A stretch of DNA of 38,077 bases from Actinomycetota bacterium (GTDB lineage Bacteria > Actinomycetota > Actinomycetes > Actinomycetales > Microbacteriaceae): assembly GCA_013297645.1 (NCBI GenBank), contig JAAFHU010000004.1, positions 1 through 38,077 on the forward strand, read 5' to 3'. Below are positions 28,778 through 37,067 of the stretch, one piece after another. The position numbers were made by a program, and so were the translations under genes. Under the pieces are notes generated by a model. The model had not been told where the DNA came from. It saw only the letters and a list, made by a program, of their open reading frames with translations, and made no database searches. Position 1 is the first letter of the stretch, and the number at the start of each line of letters is the position of its first letter.

Positions 28778-30520
28778 TTACTTGGAGGACTTGATGAAGA
28801 TCGATCCGAAGTCCGGGTAGAAGCTCGAGGCGACGTCCGGGAGGAAGCCGTCAATGTTCGAGCCGTACAGGAAGTAGTTGTTCTGCTGAACAACCGGGAT
28901 GTACGCACCGTCTGCACCGGCGACGGCGTCAGCCTGCGCGAACAGCTTGGCTCCCTCGGCCGGGTCAGTAGCCGCAAGGCCCTGCTCGATCAGGTCGTCA
29001 ACCTCGGGGTTGCTGTAGAACCCGTAGTTGAAGCCCACGCCGGACTCGGCGTCAGCCGGGTTCGAGCGGAGGATCGGCACGACGACGGTCGACATGGCCG
29101 GCCAGTCAGCTGCCCAGCCACCGAGGAAGACGTCGACCTTCTGGCCGTTCTTGTCCTTCGCGGCCATCTGGCCGTAGTAGCCGGGAACCGCGTCGGGCGC
29201 GATGCCGAGAGGCGTCACGATGAATCCGGCAGCCTCAAAGCTCTGCTGGATAACCGGGATGAGCTTCTCGTTGGTCGGGCTGATCGCGTAGGCGACGGTG
29301 ATCTCGGGGGTTGCACCGCCGAGCAGCTCCTTGGCCGCCTCCGGGTCACCCGCCGAGTTGTCGTCAGCGAAGGCCGGGTTCTCTTCGAAGCCCGAGACTG
29401 CCTTGGAGACGATCGACGTCGACGGCTCACCGTAGTTGTCGCCACCGTAGGCCTGGATCATGCCGTCCTTGTTCAGCGCGACCGCGAGAGCGCGGCGCAC
29501 GTCGGGGTCGGTGACCGTCAGCGAGTTGATGAAGAGGAATCGCGTGTACGGCGAGGTGCTCTTCAGCGTGCGGTCGGCGATGTCGCCGCTCTCGACCTGC
29601 GAGTAGAACGTGGCCGGGATGTTGGCGTCCGAGAACGCCTCCTTGTCCGTGCCCGCGTCGGCGACGAGGCGCTGGAACAGCACGTCGCTGTCAGCGACGA
29701 GCTCGAAGTTGAACTGGTCGGGCAGAGCCTGGCGCAGGTCGGTCGAGTCGGTCGCCGCGTCGTACTCCGGGTTGCGGACGAAGGTCGCGCCCTGTGCGGC
29801 GTCGAATTCATCCTCCTCCATCATGTACGGACCGTTCGAGTTGATCTCCCAGAGGGTGGATCCGTCGTCGAACGAGGCCTGGTACGGGTCGGTCGTGAAG
29901 AGGCCGGCAGCCGCGGACGGGAAGTCGCCCCACGGGTTGTCGAACTTGTAGGTGACCGTCTGTCCGTCAGCGAAGAAGTGCTCGTCGAAGACAGCCTTGG
30001 CGGCATCCGTCGAGGTGAAGGGGCCGGTGTAGCCAGCCTCGACGACCGAGGGAGCGTAGCTCGAGAGGTAGGTCACGCCGACGCCGGTGCCGTTGACGAG
30101 GGTCTCGTCGAAGGAGCGGGAGAGGCCGTAGACGAAGTCTTCGCCGGTGATCGGCGAGCCGTCCTCCCACTTGACGTCGTCCTTGATGGTGAAGGTCCAG
30201 GTGAGACCGCCGTCGTCGGACGTGCCGGTGTCGGTGGCAAGGTCGGCAACCGGAACGGGGTTCGGGTCGTCGGTGATCGGCAGCGCGGTCAGGCCGCGGT
30301 AGACGAGGCGGCGGAATGCGGCAATCTCGTTGCCGTAGTAGACGGTCGCAGGGTCGGTGCCCTCCCACTGCCCGGCAACGCCGAGGTAGGTGACGGTGCC
30401 GCCGGCGTTGCCGGAGCCCCCGCTGGTGCCGTCGGTGGACGCACCGCACGCCGCGAGTGAGGTGATGACCACACCGGCGAGTGCGATTGCGCCCAGACGG
30501 GCAATCGGTCGCTTCTTCAT
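28778..30520 (-). CDS. peptide ABC transporter substrate-binding lipoprotein (family 5)
   Basis: MKKRPIARLGAIALAGVVITSLAACGAS lipobox; ATG 30520 with SD AAGGAGAG; family-5 SBP sequence throughout. Confidence 0.93.
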   Translation of the reverse strand: MKKRPIARLGAIALAGVVITSLAACGASTDGTSGGSGNAGGTVTYLGVAGQWEGTDPATVYYGNEIAAFRRLVYRGLTALPITDDPNPVPVADLATDTGTSDDGGLTWTFTIKDDVKWEDGSPITGEDFVYGLSRSFDETLVNGTGVGVTYLSSYAPSVVEAGYTGPFTSTDAAKAVFDEHFFADGQTVTYKFDNPWGDFPSAAAGLFTTDPYQASFDDGSTLWEINSNGPYMMEEDEFDAAQGATFVRNPEYDAATDSTDLRQALPDQFNFELVADSDVLFQRLVADAGTDKEAFSDANIPATFYSQVESGDIADRTLKSTSPYTRFLFINSLTVTDPDVRRALAVALNKDGMIQAYGGDNYGEPSTSIVSKAVSGFEENPAFADDNSAGDPEAAKELLGGATPEITVAYAISPTNEKLIPVIQQSFEAAGFIVTPLGIAPDAVPGYYGQMAAKDKNGQKVDVFLGGWAADWPAMSTVVVPILRSNPADAESGVGFNYGFYSNPEVDDLIEQGLAATDPAEGAKLFAQADAVAGADGAYIPVVQQNNYFLYGSNIDGFLPDVASSFYPDFGSIFIKSSK

Positions 30521-30578
30521 ATTTGGCTCTCCTTGGTGATGAGATGGGCGGCGCCCGCTGACAGGCACCGTTCTTTTC

Positions 30579-30598
30579 TTTCGGAGTTGCCTCCGGAA
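30579..30598 (-). other. small hairpin with GCAA (GNRA-type) loop between permease C and binding-protein genes
   Basis: minus-strand RNA UUCCGGAG-GCAA-CUCCGAAA; 5 contiguous GC-rich bp plus outer pairs. Confidence 0.55.
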
Positions 30599-30609
30599 GT
30601 CTTCGTGGT

Positions 30610-31611
30610 CTAGCGGCTTCCCTTCGGGTCCAGCGCGTCGCGAAGCCCGTCGCCCAGAAGGTTGAAGGCGACGACCAGGATCACGAGCACGAGGACCGGG
30701 ATGATGAAGTAGGTGAAGTCGGCGACCGGGTAGCGAACGGCATCCTGCAGCACGTTGCCGAGGGTCGGCGTGGGCTGCTGCACCGACACGTTGAGGTAGG
30801 CGAGGGCTGCCTCGGTCGAGATGTAGGCCGGCAGGATGAGCGTGCCCTGCACGAGGATCGGCGCCCACAGGTTCGGCAGCACCTCGCGGAACCAGCGGCG
30901 CATCGGGCTCGCGCCGATCAGCTTGGCAGCGTCGATGTACTCGCGCTCCCGGATGCTGAGCACCTGGCCGCGGATAACGCGGGCCACGCCCACCCAGCCG
31001 AACACTGCGAGCACGAGGATGACGTAGGCCGCGCGAGCGAGGTCGCCCTCGGGGATGAAGAAGACCGTGGTCAGGATCCCCAGCACCGTGCTCGAGAGCG
31101 CGAGCAGCATGAGGGTCTGCGGGAAAGCGAGGGTGAGGTCGATGAGACGGCCGATGAGGTAGTCGACCCAGCCGCCGGTCAGGCCGGCGATGATGCCGAA
31201 CACGACGCCGAGCAGCATCGCAAAGAAAGAGCCGATGATGGCGATGGCGAAGGAGAAGGTCAGGCCGAACCAGATGCGACTCAGAGTGTCGCGGCCGAGA
31301 CCGGGCTCGACACCGAAGGGGTGGTCCCAGCTGATTCCGCCGAAAGCGCCGATCGGCAGGCTGTCGTTGGCGATGAGGTCTTGGTTGTTGTCATAGGGGT
31401 TGAGCACGCCGAGCGCCACGAGAATGGGCGCGGCGATAGCGAGAAGCACGTAGATACCGACGATGACCGCCGCCACCACGGTCTTCTTGTCACGTGTGAA
31501 CCGCGCCCAGGCGAGCTGGCGGGGCGAGCGGCTCAGCACTACATTCCGCGGTTCCGTGCCCATCGTTGAAGCCGTGGCGCCGGTGGAGGGAAGGGGAGGG
31601 TTGAGCTTCAT
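30610..31611 (-). CDS. oligo/dipeptide ABC transporter permease (C subunit)
   Basis: 333 aa; GLGRDTLSRIWFGL, YIDAAKLIGASPMRRWFREVLPN. Confidence 0.92.
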   Translation of the reverse strand: MKLNPPLPSTGATASTMGTEPRNVVLSRSPRQLAWARFTRDKKTVVAAVIVGIYVLLAIAAPILVALGVLNPYDNNQDLIANDSLPIGAFGGISWDHPFGVEPGLGRDTLSRIWFGLTFSFAIAIIGSFFAMLLGVVFGIIAGLTGGWVDYLIGRLIDLTLAFPQTLMLLALSSTVLGILTTVFFIPEGDLARAAYVILVLAVFGWVGVARVIRGQVLSIREREYIDAAKLIGASPMRRWFREVLPNLWAPILVQGTLILPAYISTEAALAYLNVSVQQPTPTLGNVLQDAVRYPVADFTYFIIPVLVLVILVVAFNLLGDGLRDALDPKGSR

Positions 31612-32129
31612 GTCTATGACCGCGCCTTCGCCGGAGCCGCCGGCACGTGAGGGGCGGGAATGTCGATCGTTGTCGTGCTGCTCATACTTCGCTCTCGGTA
31701 TTGCTCATTCGGGGCCGAGGCTCTCAATTCGGCTCCCTCATTGGAGCCAGTAATCACCACAGCCGTTCCGACCCGTTCCCTTTTCTCGGGGGACGGGCGA
31801 CCAGTTCACGATAGACCCTGTTCACCGGCTATTCGACTTTGAGAGATAACTGTTACATGCCGGTAACGAATTAATAGCATCGCGGTGCATCTCGGCGCTA
31901 ACGACCCGCCTGACGTGCTCACTCGCGCAATTCGCGCACGATACGCACGATTATTGCGTTTCACAGAAGATTCATGCGAAACCATCGATTTGGGCGCAAC
32001 TTCTTGGGTGTTAGCGAACGTCGGTTGCAACCGGGGTACCGTGTGGCGGTCGAACATAACGATCGGGGTACAAATGGCCCTCGAACGGGTGGGGTACTTC
32101 GCGCACGGCCTACCCCCGACTTCGATCGT

Positions 32130-32135
32130 TAAGCT
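32130..32135 (+). promoter_or_regulatory. -10 element, leaderless-type (orphan SBP)
   Basis: TAAGCT, 6 nt before GTG 32142. Confidence 0.6.
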
Positions 32136-32141
32136 GAACCG

Positions 32142-33890
32142 GTGTCGAGACTCAAGCGTGCCGTGGTCGCACTCGGGCTGCTCGGGCTCGCTGCGGGAAC
32201 GCTCTCGGCGTGCGCACCGACCAGCCTGGTCGTGCAGGGCAGCACGGTCACGGTGGCGAGCGCACAGCCCTTCACGTCCTTCAACGACCAGACCACCTAC
32301 GGCAACACGGCCGCGAATACCGGCGTGGTCGGGGCGGTCACCAGCGGCTTCACTTACTACGACGACGGCCCCACCCTCGTGCGCGACGAGAGCTTCGGCC
32401 ACATCGAGGTCGTGTCGCAGAACCCATTCACGGTTAGTTACACCGTGAATGCCGGAGTCACGTGGTCCGACGGCCAACCCGTCGACGGTGCGGACCTCCT
32501 GCTCGCCTGGGCCGCGAACAGCGGGCACCTCAACAGCGAGGGCTTCAACCCCGCTCGCTACACCGACGCCGAGACGGGTCAGTTCGATCCCTTCCCCACA
32601 GGCACCGTCTACTTCGACGGCGCCTCCCACTCGGGCCTGCAGTATGTCTCGGCCCTACCAGAGCTCGGTGCCGACGGCCGGTCGATCACCCTCGTCTACG
32701 ACGAGTACTTCGTCGACTGGGAGTTGGCCTTCGATGTGGGCCTGCCCGCGCACGTGGTCGCCGAGAAGTCTTTCGCGGTGACAGCGACCGAGGACGAGAC
32801 CGCGGGCGCAGTCGCCAAGCGGCTCGTCATCGATGCCATTGCCGGCGGCGAGGCGGCCAGGCTCTCCACGCTCTCGCAAGTCTGGAACTCCGGCTTCGCG
32901 GCCGAGGGTGCCGGGCCCTTCGTGGGCTCCGGCCCGTATTCGATAGCAGAGATCGTGCCCAACGAGTCGGTCACCCTCGCCGCGAACCCGCTGTACACCG
33001 GCGACCGCCGCCCGCGCTACGAGACCGTGGTGGTGCGCACGGTCACCGATCCCCTCGAGGCCGTCACGGCGCTCGCCGCGGGCGAGGTCGACGTGATCGC
33101 GCCCGCGCCGAGCGCGGAGGTGAGCCGCGCGCTCGATGCGGTTGACGGCATCCACGTGGTTGAGGGCCAGAGCGCGATGTTCGAGCACCTCGACCTGCAG
33201 TTCTCGGCGGGCAAGAACCCCACCTTCGACAACCCGCTGCTGCGCGAGGCCTTCCTCGCGACCGTTCCCGTCGCCGAGATCGTCGAGCTCTCGGGCGGCG
33301 TCGCGCGCGACTCCTTCCTGTTCGCGCCCGACGGTGCCGTACCGCCGCGGCCCGACCTGCCGAAGGCGAAGCGACTTATTGCGCAGGCGGGGGTCGCGGC
33401 GCCCCCGGTGTGCATTCTGTTCGACCCCTCCAACCCGCGCCGGCTGGCCGAGTTCCTGCTGGTGAAGGAGGGGGCAGAGAAGGCGGGCTTCGTCGTCACC
33501 GACTGCTCGGCATCCGACTGGCAGGGATTTCTCGGCGTGCCGAACGCCTATGACGCTGCGCTCTTCGCCTGGAACGAGACCACGACGGCCGTCTCGGCTC
33601 CCGAGGCGCGCCTGCTGTCGACCTCGACGGTGAGCAACTTCTCGAACTACGCGAACCCGACGGTCGACGGGCTGCTCGCCGAGCTCGCGGTGACGGACGG
33701 CGCAGAGCAGCAGCAGGCACTGCTCGAGCAGATTGATGCGCAGCTGAAGGACGACGCCTACGGGATGCCGCTCTACCAGTTCGCCGCGGTCGTCGCCCAC
33801 ACCGACGGGATCGACGGGATCGCCCCCTCCGCCCTCTCCGGGCTGCTGTGGAACGTCTGGCAGTGGCAACCCGCCCAATCCGGCGGATAG
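32142..33890 (+). CDS. ABC transporter substrate-binding lipoprotein (family 5), no adjacent same-strand permease
   Basis: 582 aa, GTG start; lipobox LSAC; family-5 SBP sequence (TVNAGVTWSDGQPVDGADLLLAW...). Confidence 0.88.
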   Translation: MSRLKRAVVALGLLGLAAGTLSACAPTSLVVQGSTVTVASAQPFTSFNDQTTYGNTAANTGVVGAVTSGFTYYDDGPTLVRDESFGHIEVVSQNPFTVSYTVNAGVTWSDGQPVDGADLLLAWAANSGHLNSEGFNPARYTDAETGQFDPFPTGTVYFDGASHSGLQYVSALPELGADGRSITLVYDEYFVDWELAFDVGLPAHVVAEKSFAVTATEDETAGAVAKRLVIDAIAGGEAARLSTLSQVWNSGFAAEGAGPFVGSGPYSIAEIVPNESVTLAANPLYTGDRRPRYETVVVRTVTDPLEAVTALAAGEVDVIAPAPSAEVSRALDAVDGIHVVEGQSAMFEHLDLQFSAGKNPTFDNPLLREAFLATVPVAEIVELSGGVARDSFLFAPDGAVPPRPDLPKAKRLIAQAGVAAPPVCILFDPSNPRRLAEFLLVKEGAEKAGFVVTDCSASDWQGFLGVPNAYDAALFAWNETTTAVSAPEARLLSTSTVSNFSNYANPTVDGLLAELAVTDGAEQQQALLEQIDAQLKDDAYGMPLYQFAAVVAHTDGIDGIAPSALSGLLWNVWQWQPAQSGG

Positions 33891-34022
33891 AAGGTAGACT
33901 TCAGGGTGCAGGGCACCATCGTCGTGATCCTGAGCACCCCACAGACCTTCGCGTTATCGCGCGATCCCGTTTGCACGCGACTTTCTCGCTCGAACGGGCA
34001 CTCTCACCCAAGGAACACACCC

Positions 34023-35942
34023 ATGGCCACTGCCACTCGCTCCGACCTGCGTAACGTCGCAATCGTCGCCCACGTCGACCACGGCAAGACGACCCTCGTC
34101 GACGCCATGCTTCGCCAGACCAACTCGTTCGAGGCGCACGCGCACCTCGAGGACCGCGCCATGGACTCCAACGAGCTCGAGCGCGAGAAGGGCATCACGA
34201 TTCTCGCGAAGAACACCGCGGTGCTCTACAACGGCAAGCACGCCGACGAGAACCACACGGGCGGCAACATCACGATCAACGTGATCGACACCCCGGGACA
34301 CGCGGACTTCGGTGGCGAGGTCGAGCGCGGCCTCAGCATGGTCGACGGCGTTGTGCTGCTGGTCGACGCGAGCGAGGGCCCGCTGCCGCAGACCCGCTTC
34401 GTGCTGCGCAAGGCGCTCGAGGCCAAGCTGCCCGTCATCCTGCTCGTCAACAAGACCGACCGCCCCGACGCGCGCATCGACGAGGTCGTGGCCGAGAGCC
34501 AGGACCTTCTGCTGGGCCTCGCGAGCGACATGGCCGACGAGGTGCCCGACCTCGACCTCGACGCGATCCTCGACGTTCCCGTCGTCTACGCCTCGGGCCG
34601 CAACGGCGCCGCGAGCTGGAACAAGCCGGAGAACGGCACGCTGCCCGACAACGACGACCTCGAGCCGCTGTTCGACGCGATCCTCAAGCACATCCCGGCG
34701 CCGAAGTACGACGACGAGCACCCCCTGCAGGCCTGGGTCACCAACCTCGACTCCTCGCCCTTCCTCGGCCGCCTCGCCCTGCTGCGCGTGTTCCAGGGCA
34801 CGATCAAGAAGGGCCAGACCGTCGCCTGGGTCAAGCACGACGGCTCCGTCGCCAATGTGCGCGTGACCGAGCTGATGATCACCCGCGCCCTCGACCGCTA
34901 CCCGACCGAGAGCGCTGGGCCCGGCGACATCGTCGCCGTCGCCGGCTTCGAGGACATCACCATTGGTGAGACCCTGGCCGACCCGACGGACGTGCGGCCG
35001 CTGCCGACCATCACCGTCGACGACCCCGCGATCTCGATGACGATCGGCACGAACACCTCGCCGCTCATCGGCAAGGTCAAGGGCCACAAGCTGACCGCCC
35101 GCATGGTCAAGGACCGCCTCGACCGCGAGCTCGTCGGCAACGTCTCGATCAAGCTCGTCGACATCGGCCGCCCCGACGCGTGGGAGGTGCAGGGCCGTGG
35201 AGAGCTCGCGCTCGCCATCCTCGTCGAGCAGATGCGCCGCGAGGGCTTCGAGCTCACCGTCGGCAAGCCGCAGGTCGTCACCAAGAAGGTCGACGGCAAG
35301 GTGCACGAGCCCTTCGAGCACCTGACCATCGATGCGCCCGAAGAGCACCTCGGCGCCATCACCCAGCTGCTCGCCGCGCGCAAGGGCCGCATGGAGGGCA
35401 TGAGCAACCACGGCACCGGATGGGTGCGCATGGAGTTCATCGTCCCCTCGCGCGGCCTCATCGGCTTCCGCACCGAGTTCCTCACCATCACCCGCGGATC
35501 GGGCATCGCGAACGCGGTCGCCCACGGCTACGAGGCGTGGGCGGGCTCGATCGAGACCCGCACCAACGGCTCGATCGTCGCCGACCGCGCCGGTGTCGCC
35601 ACCCCCTTCGCCATGACGGCACTGCAGGAGCGCATGTCGTTCTTCGTTGAGCCGACCCAGGAGGTCTACGAGGGCATGGTCGTCGGCGAGAACTCGCGCG
35701 CCGACGACATGGATGTGAACATCACCAAGGAGAAGCAGCTCACCAACATGCGCCAGAGCACCTCTGACGTGTTTGAGCGCATGACCCCCTCGCGCAAGCT
35801 CACCCTCGAGGAGTGCCTCGAGTTCGCCCGCGAGGACGAGTGCGTCGAGGTGACGCCCGAGTTCGTGCGCATCCGCAAGGTCGAGCTCGATGCCAACGCC
35901 CGCGCCCGCCGCGCGTCGCAGCTCAAGAAGCAGAACGCCTAG
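34023..35942 (+). CDS. typA: translational GTPase TypA/BipA
   Basis: [33 protein letters not shown]-domain motifs [24 protein letters not shown]; track start 33906 is an in-frame upstream GTG. Confidence 0.96.
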   Translation: MATATRSDLRNVAIVAHVDHGKTTLVDAMLRQTNSFEAHAHLEDRAMDSNELEREKGITILAKNTAVLYNGKHADENHTGGNITINVIDTPGHADFGGEVERGLSMVDGVVLLVDASEGPLPQTRFVLRKALEAKLPVILLVNKTDRPDARIDEVVAESQDLLLGLASDMADEVPDLDLDAILDVPVVYASGRNGAASWNKPENGTLPDNDDLEPLFDAILKHIPAPKYDDEHPLQAWVTNLDSSPFLGRLALLRVFQGTIKKGQTVAWVKHDGSVANVRVTELMITRALDRYPTESAGPGDIVAVAGFEDITIGETLADPTDVRPLPTITVDDPAISMTIGTNTSPLIGKVKGHKLTARMVKDRLDRELVGNVSIKLVDIGRPDAWEVQGRGELALAILVEQMRREGFELTVGKPQVVTKKVDGKVHEPFEHLTIDAPEEHLGAITQLLAARKGRMEGMSNHGTGWVRMEFIVPSRGLIGFRTEFLTITRGSGIANAVAHGYEAWAGSIETRTNGSIVADRAGVATPFAMTALQERMSFFVEPTQEVYEGMVVGENSRADDMDVNITKEKQLTNMRQSTSDVFERMTPSRKLTLEECLEFAREDECVEVTPEFVRIRKVELDANARARRASQLKKQNA

Positions 35943-35968
35943 TTCCGATAGACGCACGGTTCGTGTCA

Positions 35969-35998
35969 ACCCACGGCGGCCTCGCGGCCGTCGTGGGT
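35969..35998 (+). terminator. terminator-like hairpin after typA
   Basis: ACCCACGGCGGCC-TCGC-GGCCGTCGTGGGT with one G-U pair. Confidence 0.65.
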
Positions 35999-36021
35999 GC
36001 ATGACGAACAACTTTCCCCCA

Positions 36022-36051
36022 TTGTCGCCCGTGATTGCGGGGCAGTACGCT
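36022..36051 (+). promoter_or_regulatory. sigma70-like promoter for the lipoprotein pair
   Basis: TTGTCG (36022-36027) - 18 nt - TACGCT (36046-36051), SD GGAGTG before ATG 36078. Confidence 0.55.
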
Positions 36052-36077
36052 GTGCTTCGAATCGATCGGAGTGAAGC

Positions 36078-36578
36078 ATGACGACCACGGCACTACGGGC
36101 AGCAACAGCGGTTTCCCTCGCCGCACTCCTCACGCTCAGCGGATGCTCGCTGCTGCCCCGGATCCCCGATTTCGGCGGCGGCAGCTCCTCCGGCGACGAG
36201 AGCTCCGGCTCTGGCTCCGACAACGGCTCGGACAACACCGACGACGTCGAAGAGAACCCCTTCCTCGGGCACGACGTGCCCGACGGTTTCCCGTCGGAGG
36301 TTCCGATTCCCGATCTCGAGATCTACTTCTCGCTCACCGTGACCGAGGACTCCTGGTCGATCAACTACAAGTCCGATGACCTCGCGAGTGACTTCGCTGG
36401 CATCGTCGATATGTACGAGGGCGACGGCTGGGAGACGATGATGAACAACGTCTCCGACGACGGGGCCCTGGGGCTCTTCCAGAAGGACGACTACTCCGTG
36501 CAGGTGATCGGTGTCGCCGACTCCGAGACCGACTTCGACGGCGACGGTCTCAGCTTCACCGTCGTGCGCAATTCCTAA
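36078..36578 (+). CDS. hypothetical lipoprotein (paralog A)
   Basis: 166 aa; lipobox LSGC, Ser/Gly/Asp-rich linker, PDGFPSEVPIPD. Confidence 0.72.
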   Translation: MTTTALRAATAVSLAALLTLSGCSLLPRIPDFGGGSSSGDESSGSGSDNGSDNTDDVEENPFLGHDVPDGFPSEVPIPDLEIYFSLTVTEDSWSINYKSDDLASDFAGIVDMYEGDGWETMMNNVSDDGALGLFQKDDYSVQVIGVADSETDFDGDGLSFTVVRNS

Positions 36579-36599
36579 CCACCCACTCGAGGAGAAACC

Positions 36600-37061
36600 A
36601 TGTCTAGGACCCGACCCCTGACGACCGTCATCGCGCTAGCGACCGCTATCGTTCTCGCCCCCGCGCTCACCGGCTGCGGTGGCCTCGAGGGCATCATCGA
36701 GCAGGCGACCGGCGGCGAGGTCAACGTGTCGATCGGCAGCCTGCCCGACGGCTGGCCCGCCGAGGTGCCGGTCATCGATGGAGAGATCATCGGCGGCGGC
36801 ACCGCGAACACCGACGACGGCACTCCCGGGTGGAACGTCACCATCAAGGTGGATGACGAGGGCGCCTTCGACGACATCGCATCCCAGCTCACCGATGCCG
36901 GCTTCGAGCCCGTCGACGCGGGCGAGCTCGACGGCGGCGACAATCTGACGAGCGGCCTCTTCAAGAACGACACCTACGGCGTCATCGTCGCGGTCACCGG
37001 TGCGGACGGCAACTTCGTCGCCAACTACACGGTGGTCGAGGGAGACCCCACGGCCGGGTAG
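36600..37061 (+). CDS. hypothetical lipoprotein (paralog B)
   Basis: 153 aa; lipobox LTGC, LPDGWPAEVPVIDGEI; SD GAGGAG. Confidence 0.72.
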   Translation: MSRTRPLTTVIALATAIVLAPALTGCGGLEGIIEQATGGEVNVSIGSLPDGWPAEVPVIDGEIIGGGTANTDDGTPGWNVTIKVDDEGAFDDIASQLTDAGFEPVDAGELDGGDNLTSGLFKNDTYGVIVAVTGADGNFVANYTVVEGDPTAG

Positions 37062-37067
37062 CGCGGC

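Noticed and set aside
28547-30460. 637-aa ORF antisense to the peptide-binding protein
   Set aside because: Shadow ORF; sense strand is a convincing family-5 SBP.
31885-32448. 187-aa ORF across the divergent intergenic region
   Set aside because: Overlaps the start of the SBP gene in another frame, has no recognisable domain and lies in a promoter-like AT-richer region.
33954-36011. 685-aa ORF antisense to typA
   Set aside because: High-GC codon-bias artefact opposite a clear TypA; low-complexity R/L/V/G/D composition and no recognisable domain.
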